Below are positions 58,301 through 64,000 of a stretch of DNA of 64,000 nt, piece by piece. The notes under the pieces are model-generated. The model saw nothing but the letters and a program-made list of their open reading frames with translations, did not search any database and was not told where the DNA came from. The stretch is from Chitinimonas viridis (GTDB taxonomy: Bacteria > Pseudomonadota > Gammaproteobacteria > Burkholderiales > Chitinimonadaceae): positions 268,034-332,033 of the forward strand of contig NZ_JAUFPU010000008.1 in the NCBI RefSeq assembly GCF_030409555.1, read 5' to 3'. Every line of letters begins with the position of its first letter. Within the stretch, counting starts at the first letter, position 1. The position numbers were made by a program, and so were the translations under genes.

Positions 58301-60738
58301 GGCGTGTTGGTCAGCTCAGTCAGGCCGTTGAACTCGACCACCTTGCCCGTCACCCTGACCTTGTCCCCCTTGCTCAATGCCGGCATCGATGCACCGGTGT
58401 AGACAAACAGGCCTTCGGAACTCAGAGGGTCGGCATCCGTGTCGGCATCTTCTTCTTGCAGGTAGAAGCCCTGCAAGCTGCCAGTACCCTTGAAGACACC
58501 GGTGACGATGGCCTCCACCGACACCACCTGGTTGGCGAGTGGCGAGGCTGCACCGGCACCCTGTATCTGATGGATGCGGGTGATGGTAGGCGTAGTGGCC
58601 AGCGTAGCCGCCGCGACGGCAGAGCTGACCCCCCCGCTATTGACCACGAAATACACTTTGTAGGCCGTGTCGGCTGCCAGGCCATTGATGACCAGCTTGG
58701 CCGACTGATCCTTGGCCACCGCGAGCTGGCCCGCGCGCAGCGCGCTGCCGCCGGTGGCATCCTGGCCAGCCAGCACCTGGGCTGCTGATGGCGGTACTGC
58801 ACCGGCTGGCAGAACCACGTAGTAGGCCATGCCGGCCAGACTGCTACTGACACTGATTTCGGCACTCTCACTGGTCGCATCCAGCACAACTGGCGGCGCC
58901 AGCACAGGCAAGCCCAGGCTGCTGTTCACCTGGACGCCTGCCAGGCTGCCGATCTGCTGGAGCGTCAGGTTGGCGGCATTGCCGGCTGCGTCCACCAAGG
59001 TTGCGGCGTTGCCGCTCAGGCTCAGCAAGGCCAGGCCATCAGAATCTACGTCACCTGCTGCCACGGTATAGTCAAAGTGATGCGTACTGCTGATGCTACC
59101 GTCCAGCAGTGTGGCTTGACGGGCCGTGCCGCCCACATCGAGCTGCAGGTAGGGCGAGCCATTGATCGTGACAGGCTCGCTCCAGTTCAGGGTGAAACGC
59201 AGTACCTGGCCTGCCGTATAGGTAGCCGCAGCAGGCACGGCTACGCTGGAGACCGTGGGGGCCGTCGTATCATCGTTGTCGGCAATCGTGATGCTGACAG
59301 ACTTGTCTGCACCCAGGGTCAGCCCGCTGCTGGGATGCTGCAAGGTCAGGGTGGCCACTTCCTCGCCTTCTTCAGCCGCGTCATCCAGCACCGTGAAACT
59401 GACGCTTGCCGACAATTGCCCGGCAGGTACGGTTATCACAGCGCTGCTCAGTGCATAGTCACTGGCATCGATCTGAACGCCGCCTACCTGCACGGACACG
59501 GTTTGATCGAGTACGGCCGGTGCGGAAAGCGTGGCGCTTAGGGTAATGACAGTCATGCCTGCCTCACTGGCTTGTGCAGTGGAAGCGCTTAACTGCACGG
59601 TGGGCTTGACAGTCGTGGCTGCCGGCGCAAAAGCGACGCCCCGGAAGGCTGTATTGCTGGCTGCCGAGGCGAGCACGGCGGGCGTACTGAAGCTTGCGCT
59701 GGCGCCACCTGCGTTGGTGTCGCTCAGGCTATACAGCTTGCTGCCGCTGGAGGCCAGCAGGGTGGCGGTATTGCCGTTCACCCCTGCCGCCAGCCCCACC
59801 ACCCCGCTCAGGGCCACACTGCCGGAAGCCACCCAGCTACCAGCGCTGAAGCTGAACCTGCGCACCAGGTTGGCGCCGTTGTCTGCGACATACAGCGTAT
59901 CGACGCCAGGTGTGCTGCTGTCGGCATCCAGCAGCGCAAAACCATAGGGGCCATTTACATAGGCCGGGTCGCTGGCGGTGCTGCTGATACCGGCAAGATT
60001 GGTGATGGCACTGGCCGCCGCAGTGGGCAGGCCAGTGCCCACACTGGCAATGCGCACACTGCCTGAGGCTGTGCTGATAAAGAGCTGGCCATCGGCAATC
60101 ACCACCGAGCGCAGATTCGTGGTCGCATTGGCCACGACGGTCGGGGTAGCCCCCAGGCCCGGTAGGTAGATCACACCATCCTTGCCACCGGTAATCCAGG
60201 CGCGGCTGCAATCATCGCTGGCGACACCACGCGGATTGGTGGCGCTGAAACTGCCACTGCTGCCAGTGCCCAGCACCGACCGGGTATCGACACTGCCGTC
60301 GCTACCGACCACACCGACAACCCGCTGGACGCTGGCTGAAGTCGTCGCCGCCAGCCCGGTGGTGCCTGGTACGGCGGCATAGCCCGTCAGCAGCAGGCAT
60401 TCACCGTTGCTGGAGCGACTCAGCAGGCCCTCTGAACTGGCGCTGCCTGCTGCGCTAAGGGGCTGATTGCTGCCATTGGCTGCCGTGGGCAAGGGCAGGC
60501 TTTGTACCAGGGCACCGGCTAGCGTGTATTCGTCCAGGAACACCGCAGCGCCTGTGCTCCCCAAACTGCTGCTGCCATCACCCACGCGGTACACCACCAC
60601 ATTGCCGGCAGTAAAACCCGCTGCAATGGCGGGTGGGGCAAAGGCTGCGGCCACCAGGCCGGCCAGCAGGCACAGCCGGTGCAGTCGCGATCGGTCATGT
60701 GCCTGGTTGGCCCTATCTGCTTGGTTGGCTCGATGCAT
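55348..60738 (-). CDS. ExeM/NucH-type extracellular endonuclease, multidomain, 1,796 aa
   Basis: The protein has a signal peptide (about 1-40) and a beta-propeller-like repeat region (about 41-375). A Calx-beta domain (about 380-490; ends SVSITIADNDD), an Ig-like domain (about 492-600) and an OB-fold of the YhcR/ExeM kind (about 720-820; GSLQGFYLQEEDADTD) follow. An endonuclease/exonuclease/phosphatase domain (about 985-1290) carries LMELENID, MNHLKSKSCG, LLGDFNAYAEEDP and SSDHDPVIVGL. The roughly 500-residue C-terminus is beta-rich and unrecognised, with no sorting tag such as GlyGly-CTERM. It probably degrades extracellular DNA, in biofilms or for phosphorus. ATG 60738 is chosen for the signal peptide. 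Confidence 0.85.
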   Translation of the reverse strand: MHRANQADRANQAHDRSRLHRLCLLAGLVAAAFAPPAIAAGFTAGNVVVYRVGDGSSSLGSTGAAVFLDEYTLAGALVQSLPLPTAANGSNQPLSAAGSASSEGLLSRSSNGECLLLTGYAAVPGTTGLAATTSASVQRVVGVVGSDGSVDTRSVLGTGSSGSFSATNPRGVASDDCSRAWITGGKDGVIYLPGLGATPTVVANATTNLRSVVIADGQLFISTASGSVRIASVGTGLPTAAASAITNLAGISSTASDPAYVNGPYGFALLDADSSTPGVDTLYVADNGANLVRRFSFSAGSWVASGSVALSGVVGLAAGVNGNTATLLASSGSKLYSLSDTNAGGASASFSTPAVLASAASNTAFRGVAFAPAATTVKPTVQLSASTAQASEAGMTVITLSATLSAPAVLDQTVSVQVGGVQIDASDYALSSAVITVPAGQLSASVSFTVLDDAAEEGEEVATLTLQHPSSGLTLGADKSVSITIADNDDTTAPTVSSVAVPAAATYTAGQVLRFTLNWSEPVTINGSPYLQLDVGGTARQATLLDGSISSTHHFDYTVAAGDVDSDGLALLSLSGNAATLVDAAGNAANLTLQQIGSLAGVQVNSSLGLPVLAPPVVLDATSESAEISVSSSLAGMAYYVVLPAGAVPPSAAQVLAGQDATGGSALRAGQLAVAKDQSAKLVINGLAADTAYKVYFVVNSGGVSSAVAAATLATTPTITRIHQIQGAGAASPLANQVVSVEAIVTGVFKGTGSLQGFYLQEEDADTDADPLSSEGLFVYTGASMPALSKGDKVRVTGKVVEFNGLTELTNTPALVISVLAQGQALPKATSLTLPVANLADWERYEGMRLQFSQTLTVSNNFELGQYGKVTLSSGGRLLQPTNVLDPNDADPSGTSSSGNSNKAAIEAMANANMRRAIVLDDGFSKQYPDPVPYVEASSSSLRLGSTVSQLSGVLHYGNNVYALQPSDGAPAFNYAARPAAPDLAGADLRVAATNVLNYFTTLTATNKNARGADSAAEFTRQNAKIVAELQGINADVLGLMELENIDQGAQDVLLGKLNAAVGAGSYARLEDGIAAYPASDAIKVGMFYKPAVVQPDGKPSLLADAMFERPSLAQVFVHKASGKRFMAVMNHLKSKSCGSAKGLDADQGDGQGCYTEKRREQAKRLAAWLVTLRQQSGLDEVILLGDFNAYAEEDPIDILRAAGYQLQHAATESYQFGGLTGSLDHALATPALASKIVGVAHWNVNADEPVFLDYNLEDKSPAQQAGLYQPNAYRSSDHDPVIVGLKLGTDVAPPTPSNPFNGGVTEQPNPTSLLGVTGTPATADTLDNAGALAGQVGIADNGSLVVLSPPKGPVVFSRSAPDNIVLSLPAKAPVALSVAGGLVTLETNPESDSSKRDTLLATASFPRDDGSVQQGVRLLLGQAYATTGSMGALLGGMSLSADGAGPLLTVQAGSSTAKAGMQRSADGQAAVSAEHGEIRLNMPASARTASLDRSTSTRLTMTLQAGEVARFDALGKLTGIYLGSVSGSAGKVGDTFVLQRPAGVTDYPWQLPRLKGSNLPARTGSLVDGLSKALGASIVQRADGVVEVNAGTERYRAFFADRFEIVHGASDAFAVQDDGGYLLTVAGVRYRIYPALDDVPGLLATLPGASLTVGQTGLLRIYHQGMSYMAQPALTLTAATPAGAPAIAMENGGFQLLSASGQRQQLLPTWFDRAELAAAARKLGWQLMLFGETTTLLDPSGKRWQARPDYGFGYTYPVQATDLGHGFLLSPQHQLLFRFSNPNYLPAYQRFEILP

Positions 60739-60933
60739 CTCGCTATTCCCTTTTATCGTTGTGGCTGCGCGGCGGCGGTGGCAGCGCAAAAGGGCAGAAC
60801 GCTAGCGGTGGACGGTTACGGGCTTTTTACAGTGAGGTGACGGCAAGGTACTTGGCATCAGGATGCAACACTATTGTCAGCATCGCTGGCTAGCATGGCG
60901 TTTGTCCACCCTATAAATGGAACCCTGTTGACC

Positions 60934-61947
60934 ATGTCCATTACTCCATCCAGCTATGGTTCCGATCAGGTCGGCCTGGTCAGCGGTTTCCACTTCAAGG
61001 CTGGTGAGCCAGGGCGGGAAATCGATTCGGCGGCGGCGCTCTCATGGCTGCACCAGGGCGGTGAGAGTGGTGAGTTCATCTGGCTGCATTTCAATCTGAC
61101 CCACACCGCGTGCGAGCGCTGGATGCAGTCACAACTCGGATTGCCCGACGATTTCTTTGCATCCTTGCGGGAAGGATCCCGCTCCACCCGCATAGAGCAG
61201 GCTGACAGCTACCTGCTTGCTGTCATCAATGATGTCGCCTTCAGCTTTGGCATGGCCTCATCCGATGTGGCGACCATGTGGACCTGCGCCAACAGCCGCA
61301 TGCTGGTAACGGCAAGGGCCAAGCCGTTGCGCTCGGTCGATCAGCTCAAGGCATCCGTCAAGCAAGGCGAAGTGTTCCGCTCGCCACTGGCTTTGCTGGT
61401 GCATTTGCTGCAGGACCAGGCGGATGTCTTGCTGCGCATCGTGCGTGATACCAGTGCCAAGGTGGATGGCATAGAGGATAGGCTACTGGCGCTGCGCACC
61501 CACGACAGCCGCGCCGACCTTGCCGCCATGCGGCGTACGCTGGTGCGCCTGCAGCGATTGATGGCTCCAGAGCCCGGCTCATTGTTCCGCCTGCTCAACC
61601 ATCCACCTGTATGGGTGAGTGCGCAGGACATACAGGCACTGCGCGTATCCACCGAGGAGTTCTCGCTGGTGCTGAATGATCTGATTGCGCTAGCGGAGCG
61701 CATCAAGCTCCTGCAGGAGGAATTGGCGGCACAGCTCAGCGAGCAAAGCAATCGCACGCTGTTCACTCTGACCATGGTCACCGTCCTAGCCCTGCCTATC
61801 AATATCACGGCGGGTTTCTTTGGCATGAATGTGGGGGGTGTACCGCTGGCAGATCACCCCAGTGGATTCTGGATATTGGTCGTACTGGTGGCGACCTTTA
61901 CCCTGCTGGCAGGCTGGTGGGCATTTCGCAAGCGTGCTTCCCTTTGA
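60934..61947 (+). CDS. zntB: ZntB/CorA-family divalent cation transporter
   Basis: The 337-aa protein has a large N-terminal cytoplasmic funnel domain (FIWLHFNLTHTACERWMQSQLGLPDDFFASL), a long stalk helix and two C-terminal transmembrane helices (about residues 275-330) bordering the GMN signature in FFGMNVGGVPLADHPSGFW. The GMNxGGxP context and the funnel sequence are closer to ZntB (zinc transport) than to magnesium CorA. ATG 60934 is chosen; an in-frame ATG 13 codons upstream is possible, and no good ribosome site marks either. It is convergent with the phosphodiesterase gene. Confidence 0.86.
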   Translation: MSITPSSYGSDQVGLVSGFHFKAGEPGREIDSAAALSWLHQGGESGEFIWLHFNLTHTACERWMQSQLGLPDDFFASLREGSRSTRIEQADSYLLAVINDVAFSFGMASSDVATMWTCANSRMLVTARAKPLRSVDQLKASVKQGEVFRSPLALLVHLLQDQADVLLRIVRDTSAKVDGIEDRLLALRTHDSRADLAAMRRTLVRLQRLMAPEPGSLFRLLNHPPVWVSAQDIQALRVSTEEFSLVLNDLIALAERIKLLQEELAAQLSEQSNRTLFTLTMVTVLALPINITAGFFGMNVGGVPLADHPSGFWILVVLVATFTLLAGWWAFRKRASL

Positions 61948-61989
61948 ATGGCAACAACGGGAGCGCGTTTGAGCTCCCGTTGTTGCCAT
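61948..61989. terminator. Bidirectional terminator-like hairpin
   Basis: ATGGCAACAACGGGAGC (61948-61964) and GCTCCCGTTGTTGCCAT (61973-61989) form a perfect 17-bp stem with an 8-base loop, starting on the base after the zntB stop. The convergent gene ends at 62024. There is no U-tract on either side. Confidence 0.65.
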
Positions 61990-62023
61990 GGTGCGCCGGC
62001 CAGCTATGACGTACCAAGCGCCA

Positions 62024-63796
62024 CTACTGCACGGCCAGGCCTGGCCAGGTCGACTGGTTCACGGCCTTGGGATATCCACTCTCGGCGCGATCAAGCGTGA
62101 TGTTGTAGCGTATGTAACGCTTGCCGCTGAGGAAGAAATAAGCACGGGTATCATCCCACTTCATGGTCGACTCGATCTGCCCTGCATAGGCGCCCAGCCC
62201 CGGCCACAAGGCGTCGGTCACCGGCTTGGGGTAGCCGGCATCAACCTTGTCCAAGGTCAGGTTGTAGCGAAGGTAGCGACCATCGCGCAGGAAGAAATAC
62301 ACGGTACTGCCGCTCCAGCGCAAGGTGGCGCGAATCTGGGTGGCGTAGGCGCCCAGGCCGGGCCAGGTGCTGTCGTTGATCGCCTTGGGATAGCCGCTAT
62401 CGACCTTGTCGGCAATCTTGTTGTAGCGCAGGTATCGGCCGTCGTTCAGGAACAGATAGGCCACCCCAGCATCCTTGCTGAAGCCGGACACCAGCTTGCT
62501 GGCGTAGCTACCCAAGCCTGGCCAGCTAGTGTCGCTAGTGGTGGCCGGGTAGCCGTTGTCGGCCTTGTCCAGTACCTGGTTGTATCGCACATAGCTACCA
62601 TCATCGAGGAAGAAATAGCTGCGGGTCGCATCCCAATCCAGCGTGGCCTGTATCTGCCGCCGATTCAGGCGCAAAGCAGCCGGTGTGCCGTTGTAGATCA
62701 GGTTGTAATCGGCCATCCCCATGGGGGCTGCGCTATCCAGCCAACCCTGTTGGGCTGCCGGTACGGTTGCCACGCTCTGGCCATTGCGCTGGATATCCAC
62801 CATGCCGCCAGCGGTGCTGTACCAATTCAGTGTCGCTTGGTTGGTCGATGCTGGAAGCAGCTTCTGTACGCCTAGTGCGCCCTTGAGCGGTATGCCATCC
62901 AGCAGCCACTGCGGCTGTGGCTCTATGCCCAGGTGACGCAATAGGGTGGGGGCTATCGAGGTATGGGCCGCATAGCCGTACAGCCCGCTAAAGCCCTGAT
63001 TGGACACATTGCCTACTGGCTGGCTGAACTCAGCATTCAAAGGCTGGTTGCTGGCAATGAAGATGGTCTTCTCAGACAGCGTCTGGTTGCCATGGCCATA
63101 ACCCAGCGTGGCCTCGCGGCCGTGATCGGTCGTCACCAAAACCAGCCAATCGTCACCGGTGCTTGCCCGCTTGGCCTCTACCGCGGCCATGATCTGGCCC
63201 AGGCGGGCATCGCTGTCGCGTATAGCCTGGTTGTAGGCCGGACCAAAGCCGCTGGCATGGCCAGCATGATCCGGATCATCCAGTGCCACGAAGATGAAAT
63301 CGGCCGCTGTGTTTCGTATCTGTTCAACGGCTTTGTCCGTCACGGCCTGGTCACTCAGGCCGCTGGCGTTGAAGTTGTTTCCAGCCACATCCTGCGTCAG
63401 GAAGCGCTGGTTGATACTGGCCCAATTGGTGATGCTGGCGATGTAGGCGCCTGGTTTGGCTTGCCGAATGCGCTTGAACACACTGGGGAACTGGGCGTTG
63501 GCCAAGCCCGATTCATTGGATGTGACACCATGCTTGTTGGCCCATACCCCGGTGAGCATGGTGGTCCAGCCCGGCCCGCTGACAGTAGCCTGCTCGCTAC
63601 CGCTCCCCTGCACGCCCCCTGTGTAGGCCTTGGTCTGATAGAAGCGGCTGATGTGCGGCAAGTTCAGCGCCTGCAATTTTTCGTACTGGGTTCCGTCCAT
63701 GCCTATCAGTACCGCCTTGGGCGCGGCCTGGCTAGCCAGGCTCAATCCCACCAGGCCCGCCAGTAGTAGGCGCTGGGTAAACTGTTTTCGATGCAT
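62024..63796 (-). CDS. Secreted alkaline-phosphatase-fold phosphodiesterase with four hemopexin-like repeats
   Basis: The 590-aa protein has a signal peptide (about 1-24, ASQA|APKAVLIGMDG). A type I phosphodiesterase/nucleotide pyrophosphatase domain (about 25-310) shows Asp in GMDG, the Thr nucleophile in GWTTMLTGVWANKHGV, ALDDPDHAGHASGFGP and TTDHGRE. A linker (about 311-380) is followed by four repeats of about 50 residues (about 382-590), each with YFFL-DG-YxRYN-xxDK-x-GYP-xxWPGL, as in hemopexin blades. Four blades make one full propeller. It probably hydrolyses extracellular phosphodiesters while the propeller binds a surface. An AGGGAGAG site precedes ATG 63796. Confidence 0.88.
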   Translation of the reverse strand: MHRKQFTQRLLLAGLVGLSLASQAAPKAVLIGMDGTQYEKLQALNLPHISRFYQTKAYTGGVQGSGSEQATVSGPGWTTMLTGVWANKHGVTSNESGLANAQFPSVFKRIRQAKPGAYIASITNWASINQRFLTQDVAGNNFNASGLSDQAVTDKAVEQIRNTAADFIFVALDDPDHAGHASGFGPAYNQAIRDSDARLGQIMAAVEAKRASTGDDWLVLVTTDHGREATLGYGHGNQTLSEKTIFIASNQPLNAEFSQPVGNVSNQGFSGLYGYAAHTSIAPTLLRHLGIEPQPQWLLDGIPLKGALGVQKLLPASTNQATLNWYSTAGGMVDIQRNGQSVATVPAAQQGWLDSAAPMGMADYNLIYNGTPAALRLNRRQIQATLDWDATRSYFFLDDGSYVRYNQVLDKADNGYPATTSDTSWPGLGSYASKLVSGFSKDAGVAYLFLNDGRYLRYNKIADKVDSGYPKAINDSTWPGLGAYATQIRATLRWSGSTVYFFLRDGRYLRYNLTLDKVDAGYPKPVTDALWPGLGAYAGQIESTMKWDDTRAYFFLSGKRYIRYNITLDRAESGYPKAVNQSTWPGLAVQ

Positions 63797-64000
63797 TGTT
63801 GCTCTCCCTTGTGGCGCAAGGATCATGGCTCCCTGCAAGCAGGCCTCATTGCCCGTGCTGCCGGGCCAACGAGGCTGCCCGCAGCTTAGGGAGCTAGCGC
63901 GACAGGCTGATTGCCATAGGCACAAATCTACCGATACCCATATCAGCCGATTTGGCAGCGGGTGATGGCTTGGGTGTGCGGTGCTGCAGGGGGGGGGGGG
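63797..64000. other. Intergenic region ending in a poly-G run at the window edge
   Basis: No gene is visible. The window ends in 12 consecutive G (63989-64000). It could be a true homopolymer tract, such as those used in phase variation, or an artefact at a sequence end. Nothing beyond the edge can be checked. Confidence 0.5.

Noticed and set aside
1..64000. tRNA genes, rRNA genes and CRISPR arrays
   Set aside because: No cloverleaf with conserved T-arm, no ribosomal RNA signature and no regularly spaced direct repeats were seen by eye.

Overview
The window reads as chromosomal DNA of a GC-rich betaproteobacterium, probably Neisseriales or a Chromobacteriaceae-like lineage. This is inferred from gene order and protein character: mltG-tmk-holB-pilZ-(acylase)-tatD, and rpsF-priB-rpsR-rplI with a TTG-started priB. 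No taxonomic search was possible. No tRNA, rRNA, CRISPR array, complete insertion sequence or prophage module was seen.

Layout. 1-14.8 kb is mostly core genes on the + strand: mltG, tmk, holB, pilZ, a penicillin-acylase-like hydrolase, tatD, a PhnP-like metallo-hydrolase, a type II NADH dehydrogenase, the S6/PriB/S18/L9 operon, a GGDEF protein and two tandem DUF805 membrane proteins. 14.9-17.4 kb carries four - strand housekeeping or repair genes (trmL, a cupin, comF, alkB). 17.7-31.5 kb is an arsenic island. Its left arm on the + strand holds a flavoprotein with a Cys-rich tail, an MFS exporter and an ArsO-like monooxygenase. Its right arm on the - strand holds two arsR, three arsenate reductases of two unrelated folds, arsD, arsA and an AqpS-like channel. 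Between the arms sits a LodA/LodB-like pair (a cysteine-tryptophylquinone oxidase and its flavoprotein maturase), preceded by a small ORF with a strong ribosome binding site. 31.5-39.6 kb is accessory and partly AT-richer: a GH64-like beta-1,3-glucanase, RraB-like and endonuclease-V-like small proteins, and a secreted pseudo-beta-lactamase plus a secreted NTF2/DJ-1 fusion next to a membrane-bound AraC regulator.

40.5-46.8 kb has a chemoreceptor, a CHAD protein and a tight three-gene operon: a secreted zinc-phospholipase-like enzyme, a parvulin foldase and a membrane-anchored helical protein. 46.8-55.2 kb is a complete 2-aminoethylphosphonate uptake and degradation operon (phnS, HD protein, ATPase, fused permease, phnW, phnX, FAD oxidoreductase, GntR/PhnF regulator). 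It fits with the two large secreted phosphoester hydrolases that follow, an ExeM/NucH nuclease of about 1,800 residues and a phosphodiesterase carrying four hemopexin repeats; together with the phospholipase they suggest a lifestyle of scavenging extracellular phosphorus. A ZntB/CorA transporter lies between the last two.

Three dispersed copies of a small inverted-repeat element (8.4, 22.2 and 39.8 kb) occupy intergenic sites. The most promising unusual items are the LodAB pair with its small upstream ORF inside the arsenic island, the phospholipase-foldase operon, the secreted pseudoenzyme/DJ-1/AraC module with a 21-bp-phased direct repeat, the Cys-tailed flavoprotein and the repeat family.
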